From: JADLGL01 sp050184415
Lineage (GTDB): Bacteria; Pseudomonadota; Alphaproteobacteria; Rhizobiales; Kaistiaceae
DNA length: 64,000 nucleotides
Direction of reading: 5' to 3'
Assembly (NCBI GenBank): GCA_050184415.1
Contig: JBFXAJ010000016.1
Span: forward strand, 1-64,000
In this document: positions 44,333 through 54,090 of the stretch, one piece after another
How the letters are laid out: each line of letters opens with the position of its first letter
Numbering within the stretch: the stretch's first letter is position 1
The notes under the pieces: model-generated
The model's database searches: none
Seen by the model: only the letters and a program-made list of their open reading frames with translations
What the model was told of the DNA's origin: nothing
Made by a program: the position numbers and the translations under genes

Positions 44333-45847
44333 GTGCCGCAATCGGGAGATGCGCTGCCGGCGCGCAAAGGCCTGCCGCTGACGAGCTTTGCCGACGAGGC
44401 ACGGATCGCTGTCACGACGCTGGCCGAGCGGATCGGCGCGCTGAGGGGACCGACGGTCCGCCTGGGCGTCACCGGCCTCTCGCGGGCCGGCAAGACGGTG
44501 TTCATCACCGCCCTCGTCCACAATCTGATCCATGGCGGCCGCCTGCCGCTCTTCAAGGCCTATTCGAGCGGGCGGGTCACCGGCGCCGCGCTCGAACCGC
44601 AGCCTGACGACGCGGTTCCGCGCTTCGACTACGAGGCCCATGTGGCGGACATGGTCGAGCAGCGGACCTGGCCGGAATCGACCTACCGGATCAGCGAGCT
44701 CCGGCTCACGATCTCCTATGAATCGGCGACCTTCCTCGGCCGGAATTTCGGCCGCGGCCGGCTCAATGTCGACATCGTCGACTATCCCGGCGAGTGGCTC
44801 CTCGACCTGCCGCTCCTCGCCAAGGACTTTTCGCAGTGGTCGGCGGAGACGATCGCGCGCGCGGAGGACCGCTCGCGGCACGGCACCGGCGACGCCTGGC
44901 TGGGGCGGATCCGCGAGCTCGCCCCCAACGCGCCCGCCGACGAAATGCTCGCCAAGGAGCTTGCCGGGCTCTTCACCGACTATCTCCGGGCCTGCCGCGA
45001 CGATCGCCGCTCGCCGTCGACGCTGCCGCCGGGGCGCTTCCTGATGCCGGGCGACCTCGAAGGCTCGCCCGCTCTCACCTTCTCCCCGCTTATCGGCGAC
45101 GGCGCGGACGCTGGCCGGCGGTCGCTCTACAACATGATGGCGCGCCGCTACGAGGCCTACAAATCCGTCGTGGTGAAGCCGTTCTTCCGCGAACACTTCA
45201 CCCGGCTCGACCGCCAGATCGTGCTCGTCGATGCCCTCCAGGCGCTGAATGCCGGCCCGGCCGCGCTCCGCGACCTCGAGGTCGCGCTGACCGAGATCCT
45301 CGCCTGCTTCCGCCCTGGCCGGAGCAACTTCCTCTCCCGCATCCTGTCGCGGCGGATCGACAGGATCCTGCTCGCGGCGACCAAGGCGGACCATCTCCAT
45401 CATCGCGACCATGATCGGCTCGAGGCGATCCTGACGAGGCTCCTCGCCCGCGTTGTCGAGCGCGTGTCCATCGAAGGCGCCGGCATCGAAGCGGTCGCCC
45501 TCGCCTCCGTCCGCGCGACCAAGGAAGGCACCGTCGTCCAGAGCGGCGAGCGGCTGCCGAGCATCATCGGGACGCCGCTGAAAGGCGAAACGCTCAACGG
45601 CGAAACCTTTGACGGGGCGACCGAGGTCGCCCTCTTCCCCGGCGACCTGCCGGACGACCCGGCCGTGGTGTTCGAAGCGGTGGACGCCGAGGAGACCGGC
45701 AAGAAGCGGAAGCGCGCCGCGCCGGTCCGCTTCATGCGGTTCCGGCCGCCGCCGCTCGAACGGACGGCCGAGGGGCTGACGCTGTCGCTGCCCCACATCC
45801 GGCTCGACCGTGCGCTGGAATACCTTCTCGGGGACCGTCTCGCATGA
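44333..45847 (+). CDS. YcjX family GTP-binding protein
   Basis: 504 residues from GTG 44333, GAAGAGGGA upstream. Walker A-like GLSRAGKTVFITALVHNLIHGGRLPLF at residue 46, and later FDYEAHV, YPGEWLLDLPLL, a typical YcjX (DUF463) layout. P-loop NTPase of unknown stress-related function, expressed with YcjF in E. coli under phage-shock or envelope stress. Its end overlaps the next gene by four bases (ATGA), confirming the pair. Confidence 0.88.
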   Translation: MPQSGDALPARKGLPLTSFADEARIAVTTLAERIGALRGPTVRLGVTGLSRAGKTVFITALVHNLIHGGRLPLFKAYSSGRVTGAALEPQPDDAVPRFDYEAHVADMVEQRTWPESTYRISELRLTISYESATFLGRNFGRGRLNVDIVDYPGEWLLDLPLLAKDFSQWSAETIARAEDRSRHGTGDAWLGRIRELAPNAPADEMLAKELAGLFTDYLRACRDDRRSPSTLPPGRFLMPGDLEGSPALTFSPLIGDGADAGRRSLYNMMARRYEAYKSVVVKPFFREHFTRLDRQIVLVDALQALNAGPAALRDLEVALTEILACFRPGRSNFLSRILSRRIDRILLAATKADHLHHRDHDRLEAILTRLLARVVERVSIEGAGIEAVALASVRATKEGTVVQSGERLPSIIGTPLKGETLNGETFDGATEVALFPGDLPDDPAVVFEAVDAEETGKKRKRAAPVRFMRFRPPPLERTAEGLTLSLPHIRLDRALEYLLGDRLA

Positions 45848-46881
45848 ACGCGGAACGCCCGCGCGAGCCGACGGCCTTCAAGCTGTCGGAGGTCCGCCTC
45901 GCCGAAGAGGCCGACGAGCCGGTCCTGCCGTTCGGCGAGCCGGTCGTGCTGACCGAGCCCGACGCGTTCGACGATTCCGAGCAGGCGGTCGTGACCGTGC
46001 CGCCGCGCCATCGGCGGCACCGCTGGGCGCGCCTCCTGATCGCCGGCCTGTCCGGGCTCGTCCTTTTGGGGATCGGCCTCGGGATCGACAGTCTGATCCG
46101 CTCGCTGTTCGACCGCACCGGCTGGTTCGGCTGGGCCGGCGTCGCCCTCGCCGCCGCGGTCGTGATCGCGCTCCTGGTGCTGATGGTACGCGAGATCGTA
46201 GGGCTGCTCCGCCTGCGCAAGATCACGCATATCCAGGCGATGGCCGCGGACGCGATCGCGTCCGACAAGCGGGCCGAGGCCCAGGCGACGGCGCGCGAGC
46301 TGCTGGAGCTGTACCGGCTGCGGGCGGAGATGGCGCGAGGGCGGAAGGCGCTTCAGAGCCATGTGCGCGAGATCATCGACGGCCGCGACCTGATCGGCCT
46401 CGCCGAAACCGAGCTCCTCGTCCCGCTCGACGATGCGGCCCGAAAACTCGTCCTCTCCTCGGCGAAGCGCGTGTCGATCGTGACGGCGATCTCGCCGCGC
46501 GCGCTGGTCGACGTCCTCTTCGTCCTGACGGAGATCCTCCGGCTCATCCGGCGGCTCTCCACCCTCTATGGCGGCCGCCCCGGCATCATCGGCTTCATCA
46601 GCCTGACGCGGCGGGCGATCGGCCATCTCGCCATCACCGGCGGCATGGCGGCGGGCGAATCGATGATCCAGCAGATCCTTGGCCACGGCCTCGCCGCGCG
46701 GATTTCCGCCAGGCTCGGCGAAGGCGTCATCAACGGCATCCTCACCGCCCGCGTCGGCATCGCCGCCATCGACGTCTGCCGCCCCCTCCCCTTCGTGAAT
46801 GCACGGTCCCCGCGGCTTTCGGACATTGTGGGGGAGCTGACGCGAAGGGCGGAGAAGCCGGAGGAGGCGGAGACGGGTTAG
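45844..46881 (+). CDS. YcjF family membrane protein (TIGR01620)
   Basis: 345 residues. Polar N-terminus, then two hydrophobic segments (ARLLIAGLSGLVLLGIGLGIDSLI; WFGWAGVALAAAVVIALLVLMV), and the C-terminal half (ISPRALVDVLFVLTEILRLIRRLSTLYGGRPGIIGFISLTRRAIGHLAITGGMAAGESMIQQILGHGL) characteristic of YcjF/TIGR01620. It is translationally coupled to the YcjX gene. Role unknown beyond the partner. Confidence 0.88.
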   Translation: MNAERPREPTAFKLSEVRLAEEADEPVLPFGEPVVLTEPDAFDDSEQAVVTVPPRHRRHRWARLLIAGLSGLVLLGIGLGIDSLIRSLFDRTGWFGWAGVALAAAVVIALLVLMVREIVGLLRLRKITHIQAMAADAIASDKRAEAQATARELLELYRLRAEMARGRKALQSHVREIIDGRDLIGLAETELLVPLDDAARKLVLSSAKRVSIVTAISPRALVDVLFVLTEILRLIRRLSTLYGGRPGIIGFISLTRRAIGHLAITGGMAAGESMIQQILGHGLAARISARLGEGVINGILTARVGIAAIDVCRPLPFVNARSPRLSDIVGELTRRAEKPEEAETG

Positions 46882-46950
46882 TTCAGGGCGCGTTCGTTCG
46901 GACCGCACCGCCGTCCCCCACCGAAGCTTGCTCCTTTCAGTCGCAATCTT

Positions 46951-47005
46951 CCGCCTCCCCACGAGGGGGAGATCGAACGGGCGCAGCCCGTTTGGGTGGG
47001 GGCAC
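46951..47005. repeat. Intergenic repeat (family B)
   Basis: CCTCCCCACGAGGGGGAG, then TCGAACGGGCGCAGCCCG, then GGGTGGGGG. A second copy with the same block order is at 56270-56321. Otherwise the 215 bases between the YcjF and cytochrome genes are empty. Confidence 0.7.
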
Positions 47006-47096
47006 TGAGTCGGCGGGCAGAAAAATCACCGGAGGGTGAAACCACGCCCGGCTGCGGTTCCGTTATTCTCGGGCGGAGGAACGGGGACCGCCCGAC

Positions 47097-47972
47097 ATGA
47101 GCGACACCGTCGCAGGGCCGCCGGTCACGGCGGGCAAGAGGAAAGTCTACCGGCACCGGCTGGTGGTGCGAATCACGCATTGGATCAATGCGGTCTGCAT
47201 CCTTTTCCTGCTGATGAGCGGCCTGCAGATCTTCAACGCCCACCCCAACCTCTATTGGGGCGAAACCTCGACCTTCAACAGCCAGAACCAGCCGATCGAT
47301 ACGTTCCTGTCGATCGGCGCCATCCGCCAGGTTGGAGGCGAGCTTCAGGGCGTCGTCCAGATCATGGGCGGCGACTTCATCCCGACGACCGGATTCCTCG
47401 GCGTCTCCAACTACCGTGGCGAGCCGGTGCAGCGCGCGTTCCCGTCCTGGCTGACGCTGCCGAGCTACCAGGATCTCGCGGCCGGGCGGCTCTGGCACTT
47501 CTTCTTCGCCTGGATCTTCGTGATCAACGGCATCGTCTACGTCGTCTACGGCCTCGCCGGACGGCACTTCTGGCGCGACCTGATCCCAAGTCGCGAGCAG
47601 TGGCGGCACATGGGCCGCACGATCTGGGAGCATGTCCGGCTGCGCTTCCCGCGCGGCGAGGAGGCGACGCGATACAACATCCTGCAGAAGCTGGCCTACA
47701 TCGCCGCGATCGTGGCCCTGATCGTGATGGTGCTGACGGGCCTGTCGATGTCGCCGGGCGTCAATGCCGGCTTCCCGTGGCTGTCCGATCTCTTCGGCGG
47801 GCGGCAGTCGGCGCGGACGTTCCATTTCATCTCGGCGTTCCTGGTCGTCCTCTTCGCCCTCGTCCACATCGTGATGGTCCTGGTCTCGGGGGTCTGGAAC
47901 AACATCCGGTCGATGATCACCGGCCGCTACGTCATCAAGGAAGCTCCCAATGACCGGCCGGCTCAGGATTAA
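47097..47972 (+). CDS. Cytochrome b561-type membrane protein
   Basis: 291 residues, four main hydrophobic segments. Heme-ligand-type histidines sit in the first helix (VVRITHWINAVCILFLLMSGLQIF), the second (RLWHFFFAWIFVINGIVYVVYGL) and a late helix (TFHFISAFLVVLFALVHIVMVL). This matches diheme b561 / Ni-hydrogenase cytochrome b subunits that pass electrons to or from a periplasmic oxidoreductase. Overlapping downstream is a Tat-exported molybdopterin enzyme, which would be its redox partner. Confidence 0.85.
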   Translation: MSDTVAGPPVTAGKRKVYRHRLVVRITHWINAVCILFLLMSGLQIFNAHPNLYWGETSTFNSQNQPIDTFLSIGAIRQVGGELQGVVQIMGGDFIPTTGFLGVSNYRGEPVQRAFPSWLTLPSYQDLAAGRLWHFFFAWIFVINGIVYVVYGLAGRHFWRDLIPSREQWRHMGRTIWEHVRLRFPRGEEATRYNILQKLAYIAAIVALIVMVLTGLSMSPGVNAGFPWLSDLFGGRQSARTFHFISAFLVVLFALVHIVMVLVSGVWNNIRSMITGRYVIKEAPNDRPAQD

Positions 47973-48738
47973 CCGGCGAAGATTCCTGACGCTGACCGGC
48001 GCCGGCGCGGGATCGCTCCTCCTCGCCGGCTGCGACGCCTGGTCGTCGGGCAACTCCGGCGTCCGTCCCGTCCTTCGCGGCGTCGAGAACCTGACGGAAG
48101 CCGCGCAGCGGCTCTTCCTGTCCGAGCAGACGCTCGCCCGCGAATACAGCGAGGCCGACATCTCCGCCTATTTCCGGGCCAATGGCAACACGACGGCGCG
48201 CGATTCGGCCTATGACGCGCTGAAGCGCCTCGACTTCGCCGACTACCGGCTGCCCGTGACCGGGCTCGTCGATACGCCGCTCAGCCTTTCGCTCGCCGAC
48301 CTTCGTGGCATGGAGGCGCGCACGCAGATCACGCGGCACGACTGCGTCGAAGGGTGGAGCTGCATCGGCAAATGGAAGGGACCGCAACTCGGCCCGATCC
48401 TCCTCGAGGCCGGTCTCCAGCCCGACGCGCGCTATGTCGTGTTCCGCTGTTTCGACGATTTCGGCAACACGCTGTCCGGCCGCGTCTACTACTATGAGAG
48501 CCTCGCCCTCGAGGACTGCTTCCACCCGCAGACGATCCTCGCCTACGAGATGAACGACGAGGTCCTGCCCGAGCCCCACGGCGCCCCGCTCCGCCTCCGG
48601 GTGGAGCGGCAGCTCGGCTACAAGCACGCGAAATACCTGAAGTCGATCGAGGTCGTCTCGACCCTCTCCGGCATCAACGGCGGCTTCGGCGGCTACTACG
48701 AGGACCGCGACGGCTACGAGTGGTACGCGGGGATTTGA
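47950..48738 (+). CDS. Tat-exported molybdopterin oxidoreductase (sulfite oxidase/MsrP-like)
   Basis: 262 residues; ATG 47950 has AAGGAAG upstream and overlaps the cytochrome gene by 23 bases. Twin-arginine signal (RINRRRFLTLTGAGAGSLLLAGC), then the Mo-cofactor domain with the likely cysteine ligand in THHDC-like RHDCVEGWSCIGKW and YESLALEDCFHPQTILAYEMNDEVLPEPHGAPLRL, as in the YedY/MsrP and sulfite oxidase fold. The Ala-Gly-Cys after the signal could also be a lipobox. Probably uses the upstream b561 as electron partner; substrate unknown. Confidence 0.85.
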   Translation: MTGRLRINRRRFLTLTGAGAGSLLLAGCDAWSSGNSGVRPVLRGVENLTEAAQRLFLSEQTLAREYSEADISAYFRANGNTTARDSAYDALKRLDFADYRLPVTGLVDTPLSLSLADLRGMEARTQITRHDCVEGWSCIGKWKGPQLGPILLEAGLQPDARYVVFRCFDDFGNTLSGRVYYYESLALEDCFHPQTILAYEMNDEVLPEPHGAPLRLRVERQLGYKHAKYLKSIEVVSTLSGINGGFGGYYEDRDGYEWYAGI

Positions 48739-48755
48739 CCACTGCCCAGAATCAC

Positions 48756-48786
48756 GACGGGCGGCGGATCGCTCCCGCCGCCCGTC
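48756..48786. terminator. Bidirectional hairpin between convergent genes
   Basis: A perfect 12-bp stem, GACGGGCGGCGG / CCGCCGCCCGTC, with a seven-base loop, between the molybdopterin enzyme and the giant coiled-coil gene that converges on it. Flanks are only weakly T-rich. Confidence 0.75.
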
Positions 48787-48807
48787 TCAATTCGATCGGA
48801 TCGGACG

Positions 48808-51800
48808 CTAAGCGTCGAACCGCCCGCTCGCATGGGCGAGCATCGTGTAGACCTTGCCGGTGTCGGACACGAGGTAGGCGTTGCCCGCCTCGTTGTCCTG
48901 GCCGTTGCGGGTGATGTCGGCAAGGAGCTTCTCGAAGTCGACCACGTAGCGGTCGACCGCGTCCTTGAACTCCTTGTTGTTCTGGTACTTCCGGCGGATC
49001 TCGTCGAAAGTCTGCTGGCCCTGGAGCGTATAAAGGCGCCGCGTGAAAGCATTGCGCTCGCCGCGGCGGAACCGCTCCCACACCTCGACCGACGACCGGT
49101 GGTCGATGGCCTTTGCGATGTCGGCCGAGAGCGTGCCGAGGGCCTGGGCGAGCCGGCCGTTGGCCGCGCCATTGGCGCCGTTGCCATTGCCATTGCGAGC
49201 CGGAGCGACCGGTTCGTCCTCGGACGCGCGGCGGAGGAGGTTGGAGACCCAGCCCTGCTCGCCCGCGGGAGGCGCTGCCGGCGCCGGCGCAGGCTGACGG
49301 GCGGGAGCCGCCGCGGCACGGACCGGCTCGGGCTGTGCAGCGCGTTGCGCATTGGCGGCGGCCTGGGCCTCGCTCGCCGACACCCGGATCGGGGCGTTCG
49401 CAGCATCGGCCAGGCGGGCGTTGCTGCCGGCGCGGGCGACCGCCCGCGTCAGCTCCTCCAGCGCCTCGACCTGCTCGGCGACCACCTTGCGCATCGCCTC
49501 GGCGGTGCTGCGGGCGTCCTCGGGCAGCTTGCTGGCGCCCTCGCGAAGCTCCTCGCGGGTCTGGTTGAGCTCGTCCTCGAGCCGCTTCGCCACTTCCCGC
49601 ATCTCGCGGGAGGCGTCGGAGAACCGTTCCGTGGCCGTCGTGATGGCCGCGCCGATGTCCTCGACCATCGCCTTGCTGGCGCTGCGGATGGCCTCGGCCG
49701 CCTTGTGCCCTTCCTCGGTCGCACCGAGATTGACCTTTTCGAGCTGCTCCGCGACGAGCGTCGCCGCGGTCTCGGCCGTGTTGCTGAACGAGCTGCTGGC
49801 CCGGATGGCACGCTCCTCCGCCGCGTGGAGGGTCTGCTCCACGGTCTCGGCGAAGTTCTTCATCATGCCCTCGATCGCCTCGCTCCGCTGGGTGAGGCTC
49901 GACGCGAGCTGCTCAATCGCCTGGCGGCGGTCGCCGATCGTGCTCTCGATCTGGCGGTTGGCGTCGGAGACGTGGCGGACGGCCTCGGAGAGCGAGCGGC
50001 TGTGGGTGTCGAACCGGGCGGCAAGCGCCCCGACGCGCTCGAGCACGTCGTCGGCGACGCCGCGCAGCAGCGTGACCTGGTAGGCCAGCGCCGATGCGGT
50101 GCGGTCGGTGGTGTCGACGGCGCCCGCGATCGTGGTCCGGAACTCCTCCGACCGCGAGGCGAGATGCATCTGCACCTGCTCGAGGTTTGACGACGTCCCG
50201 GCGAGGAGCCGCTGCAGCGTCTCGTTCGAGTCCTCGAGATGGGCGACGATCTCGGCGACGTCGTTGCGCGCCTTCTCGTTGGTCAGCGCGAAGGACGTCG
50301 AGACCGCCTCGCCGCTCTTGGTGAGGGCCTCCGCGGCCTCGCTGCTCCGCGACAGCACCATCTCCACGATGGCGCCCGCCTTGGTCGACAGGAGGTCGAG
50401 GATGGTGTCGCCGACGTCGACGACGCGCGTGGTGATCTCCGAGCCGCGGTTCTCGAGCGACCGGAGCAGCGTGTTGCCCTGGTTGTCGAGGAGGTTCGCG
50501 AGCTCGCCATTGCGGGTCTGGAGGACCTCGTTGAACTCGCGCGTCCGCTGCTCGATCGCCTCGGTGGTGCTCCCCATCCGCTGGCCGAGGGTCTCGTCGA
50601 CCCGGCCGCTCAGGCTGGTCAGGGTCGTGCCGATCTCGTTCGCCACGCCGCGGAGGAGCTCGTTGACGGTCTGCGAATCGTCGACCATCCGCCGCGACGC
50701 GTCTTCGATCGCCGAGCGGATCGTCTCGGCGACGTTGTTGGTCCGCGCGCCGAGCGTGTCGACGGTGGAGATGAGCCGCTCGTCGAGGACCTGCGTGAAA
50801 TGGGCCGCGCGGGTGTCGAGGGTCTCGGTGAGCTCCGCCGTGCGCGCCCCGAGGCTGGAGTTGAGGACCGCGGCGCGCTCGTTGAGGAGCGCGGAGATCT
50901 CCTCGGTGCGCTGGACGAGCGCGTCGGCGCGGCGCGAGAGGCCCTGGTCGATCGCCGAGAGCCGCGTCTCAAGCATGGTGGAGAGCGTGCTGGTGCGATC
51001 GTCGAGGCTCGTCGTGACGTCGCGGAGCTGATGCTCCACCACGCCCGAGAACGCCTCGCGGCCGCGGGTGAAGGTATCCGCAAGCTGCGCGGCGCGTTCG
51101 TCGAGGCCGTAATTGATGGCGTTGGAGCGCTCGGCCAGGAGATCGGCCAAAGCGCGGGTCCGCTCAGTGATGCCGTCAGACAGCGACTGGGACCGCGCCG
51201 ACAGCGTGTCGGTGAGCGACTGCGTGCGATCCGAAAGCCCGTCATTGAGGGCCTGGAGCCGCTCCGACAGGACGTCGGTGAGCGACTGCGTCCGCTCCAG
51301 CAGCGCGTCGGTGAGGGTCTGCGTCCGCTCCGACAGCCCCTCGGTGAGCGACTGGGTGCGCTCGGTGAGGACCTCGCTGAGCGCCTGGGTGCGGTCGAAC
51401 AGGACGTCGGCGAGGGCCTGCGTCCGCTCCGTCAGACGGCCGGTCACGTCCGCAAGCTGGCCGTCGACCACCCCCGAGATCTGCTGCTGGCCGGTCGTGA
51501 AGGCTTCAGCAAGCTGGCGGGTGCGCTCGATGAGGGTCTTGTTGATCTGCCGCGAGCGGTTGTCGAGCGCCTCGTCGATGCGCTGCGCGCTCTGCTCGAG
51601 GTTCTCGCCGGCGCCCGCGATGTGGCCCTGGATCGCCTCGGCGAAGGCACCAAGGCGGGTCGAGAAGGCGGAGTCGAGTTCCGCCGTCTTGGTGGCGAGA
51701 TGGTCGACCACGGCCGGGCCCTGGACTGCGATCACCTCGTTGATCGCGTTGAAGCGCTCGTCGAGGGCGTCGCGGAAGGTGGTGCCGGCCTCGACCATGC

Positions 51801-54090
51801 GGTCATGGGCGGTGACGCCCTGGCGCTCGATGGCGGTCGAGATGTCGGTGCCGGATTCGAGGATCTTCTCGTAGAGCTCGATGGCCCGCGCTTCGATCGA
51901 GTTCGAGACCTGGCGGCCGGAGGACACGATCTTGTCGTGGATCGAGGTGCCGCGGCTCTCGATGGTCTCCGAAAGCTGCGTGGTCGATTCGACGATGAGG
52001 TCGTAGAGCGCGTTGCCGCGGGTCTCGAGGCTGTCCGCAACCGTCCGGCTCGATTCGACGATCCGGGTATGGACCTCGTTGCCGCTCGCATAGATGCGGT
52101 CGGCCACCTCGCCGCCCGAGCTCAGGATCAGATCGTTGATGGCGTTGGTCTTGGCCGAGATCGTCTCGGTGATCTCGTTGCCCGACGCGATGATCGCCTC
52201 GTTGATCTTGAGACCGCGGGTCGCGATGGCCTTCGCCACTTCGCCGCCGACGGTCGCGAGGCGCGAGGTGAGCTCCGCGGCTCGGCTGTCGAAGGTCTCG
52301 TTGACCGAAGCGGCGGCGGTGTCGATCGTCTCGCGGAGCGTGTCGGTGCGCTTGGCGATGAGGTCGGCGACGGTCTCGCCGGTCGAAGACAGGCGGTCCG
52401 TGAGCTGGGCGCCATGGACCGAGATCGCCTCGAAGATCCGGTCGCCGGTCTTCGACAGGCGCTCGGCGAGCTCGCCGCCGCCCAGCGTGATGGTCTCGGC
52501 GATGCTGGTGCCGGTCTGGTCGAGCTTGTCGGTGATCTCCTGGCCGCGCAGCGCGAGGTCGACGAGGAGCGTCTCGGCGTTGGTCTTGAGGGCGGCGTTC
52601 ACGTCCTTGGCGTGGACATAGATGGTCTCGGCGACCTGGTTGCCGGTCTCGGAGATCGACCGGGTGATTTCGAGCGTGCGCTGGTCGAGAACCTCGGTCA
52701 GCTCGCTGCCGATGCGCGAGAGCGTGTCGCTCACGTCGCGGCCGCGGTCGGCGACCGTGTCGGCCATCGAGCGGCCGGTGGTCTCGAGCGTGTCGGTGAT
52801 CTCGGAGCTGCGCTGCAGGAGCGCCTCGGTGACCTCGGAGCTCGTCGCGGCAAGGGATTCCGCGACCTCGGCGACGGTGGAGCCGAGGCGATGCACCAGA
52901 TCGTCGCCGCGCGCAGCGAGCTTCTCGAGCATGGTTTCGCCGGCGCTGCCGAGCGCCTCGGTGATCGTCTCGCCGCGCTCGGCGAGCGCGTCGGTGATGC
53001 GGCCACCGGCATTGCCGACATTGCTGGCGATGGCGTCGCTGGCGCGGCGGAGATCCTCGGAGAGCGACTCCTGGGCGCGGACGATGGAGGTGCGGACGCG
53101 CTCGGAATTGACGAGGATCGCCTCGCGCTGGCTGGCGAGGTCCTCGATGAGGCTGCGCATCCTGAGCTCGTTGTCGCCGTAGGAGCGCTCGAGGGCGGAG
53201 ACCTCGTTCTGCACCATCAGCTCGAGCTCGCTCGCCCGGGCGATCGCGCGTTCGATGCCGTCGCCGACGGCCGCAAACTCACGGCGGATCGCCTGGCTGA
53301 CCGAAACCACTGACTCCGAGGCGATGTGCTCCGGCTCGGTCATATGGGCGATGACGCCGTCGAGCGACCGCGCCAGCGTCCGCAGCTCCTGCGAGCGCAT
53401 CGCCATCGTGGCGGCGGTCCAGACCAGCATGATCGGGAGCGCGAGGAGGAGGAGCATCGAGACGAAGTTCGGCGCGCCTTCGACGTCCGACCCGCCGGGC
53501 GTGAAGACCGAGGCGCCATAGGCCGAGATGCCGAAGACGATGACGCCGAGCGCCCACAGGAGGGAGACGCCGATGGCGATGAAGTAGATCGCGCGCGACG
53601 GGCGGCGATAGGCCGTCGGCGCGGTGCGCCGGTCGTCATTGGCGGCGAAGCGGTTGTTCGCGCGCTGCTGGCGGGCGGACGCCGGCCGCGCGGCGGCGGC
53701 AGCAGCAGCGGGCTGCGGCGCTTCGAGGGCCGGTGCTTCCTCGGCGGCAGCCGCGACCGCGGGTTCGGCGGCGACGGTCTCCGGCCGGTCGGCGAAGCGA
53801 CGCGCCGGCGGCTCGGGCGCGCGGGTGGCGGCGGCGGTGGTCTCGGCGCGGGCGGGGACGCGACGCGTGGGCTGTGGCGGCCTGCCCTCGATCGGGCGGC
53901 CGAACTGGCGCCGCGGCTCGGCATTGCGCGACAGCGACTCGTTGCGGGCGCGGACCGCCGGCGACGGTGTCTCGGGCGCAGGCGCCTCTACCTCCGGCGG
54001 ATCCTCCACGCCAAAATTGGTCCGGAGAGCCTCCTCGACCGCCGAAACCGCTTCTTCCGTGGAAGCCCGTGCTCTAGTCGTCGTTGCCAT
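48808..54090 (-). CDS. Growth Pole Ring (GPR)-like giant coiled-coil membrane protein
   Basis: About 1760 residues from ATG 54090 (GAGGCGG upstream); an ATG at 54174 has no ribosome site. A Pro/Ala-rich cytoplasmic N-terminus of about 165 residues leads to two membrane helices (about 167-192 and 208-230), then about 1300 residues of coiled coil with apolipoprotein-like 11-residue repeats (for example ERTQSLTDVLS, ERLQALNDGLS, DRTQSLTDTLS), then an Ala/Pro linker and a conserved-looking end (WERFRRGERNAFTRRLYTLQGQQTFDEIRRKYQNN...). This is the layout of the Agrobacterium GPR / Sinorhizobium RgsE polar-growth scaffold. Homology is by architecture and memory. Confidence 0.8.
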   Translation of the reverse strand: MATTTRARASTEEAVSAVEEALRTNFGVEDPPEVEAPAPETPSPAVRARNESLSRNAEPRRQFGRPIEGRPPQPTRRVPARAETTAAATRAPEPPARRFADRPETVAAEPAVAAAAEEAPALEAPQPAAAAAAARPASARQQRANNRFAANDDRRTAPTAYRRPSRAIYFIAIGVSLLWALGVIVFGISAYGASVFTPGGSDVEGAPNFVSMLLLLALPIMLVWTAATMAMRSQELRTLARSLDGVIAHMTEPEHIASESVVSVSQAIRREFAAVGDGIERAIARASELELMVQNEVSALERSYGDNELRMRSLIEDLASQREAILVNSERVRTSIVRAQESLSEDLRRASDAIASNVGNAGGRITDALAERGETITEALGSAGETMLEKLAARGDDLVHRLGSTVAEVAESLAATSSEVTEALLQRSSEITDTLETTGRSMADTVADRGRDVSDTLSRIGSELTEVLDQRTLEITRSISETGNQVAETIYVHAKDVNAALKTNAETLLVDLALRGQEITDKLDQTGTSIAETITLGGGELAERLSKTGDRIFEAISVHGAQLTDRLSSTGETVADLIAKRTDTLRETIDTAAASVNETFDSRAAELTSRLATVGGEVAKAIATRGLKINEAIIASGNEITETISAKTNAINDLILSSGGEVADRIYASGNEVHTRIVESSRTVADSLETRGNALYDLIVESTTQLSETIESRGTSIHDKIVSSGRQVSNSIEARAIELYEKILESGTDISTAIERQGVTAHDRMVEAGTTFRDALDERFNAINEVIAVQGPAVVDHLATKTAELDSAFSTRLGAFAEAIQGHIAGAGENLEQSAQRIDEALDNRSRQINKTLIERTRQLAEAFTTGQQQISGVVDGQLADVTGRLTERTQALADVLFDRTQALSEVLTERTQSLTEGLSERTQTLTDALLERTQSLTDVLSERLQALNDGLSDRTQSLTDTLSARSQSLSDGITERTRALADLLAERSNAINYGLDERAAQLADTFTRGREAFSGVVEHQLRDVTTSLDDRTSTLSTMLETRLSAIDQGLSRRADALVQRTEEISALLNERAAVLNSSLGARTAELTETLDTRAAHFTQVLDERLISTVDTLGARTNNVAETIRSAIEDASRRMVDDSQTVNELLRGVANEIGTTLTSLSGRVDETLGQRMGSTTEAIEQRTREFNEVLQTRNGELANLLDNQGNTLLRSLENRGSEITTRVVDVGDTILDLLSTKAGAIVEMVLSRSSEAAEALTKSGEAVSTSFALTNEKARNDVAEIVAHLEDSNETLQRLLAGTSSNLEQVQMHLASRSEEFRTTIAGAVDTTDRTASALAYQVTLLRGVADDVLERVGALAARFDTHSRSLSEAVRHVSDANRQIESTIGDRRQAIEQLASSLTQRSEAIEGMMKNFAETVEQTLHAAEERAIRASSSFSNTAETAATLVAEQLEKVNLGATEEGHKAAEAIRSASKAMVEDIGAAITTATERFSDASREMREVAKRLEDELNQTREELREGASKLPEDARSTAEAMRKVVAEQVEALEELTRAVARAGSNARLADAANAPIRVSASEAQAAANAQRAAQPEPVRAAAAPARQPAPAPAAPPAGEQGWVSNLLRRASEDEPVAPARNGNGNGANGAANGRLAQALGTLSADIAKAIDHRSSVEVWERFRRGERNAFTRRLYTLQGQQTFDEIRRKYQNNKEFKDAVDRYVVDFEKLLADITRNGQDNEAGNAYLVSDTGKVYTMLAHASGRFDA
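51110..51440 (-). repeat. Coding hendecad-repeat array in the GPR-like gene
   Basis: About ten consecutive 33-base units each encode an 11-residue repeat of the pattern (E/D)RTQxLxDxLx. Units are similar, not identical. Eleven-residue repeats are the apolipoprotein/hendecad type of right-handed coiled coil. Confidence 0.75.

Noticed and set aside
51110..51440. Regular 33-base spacing resembling a CRISPR array
   Set aside because: The units are translated in the GPR-like frame as 11-residue repeats, they diverge from each other and there are no unique spacers or cas genes.
50239..53313. 1024-residue open frame on the plus strand
   Set aside because: It lies wholly antisense to the GPR-like gene, whose repeats and high GC remove stops from the opposite strand; composition is Gly/Arg/Val-rich with no motif.
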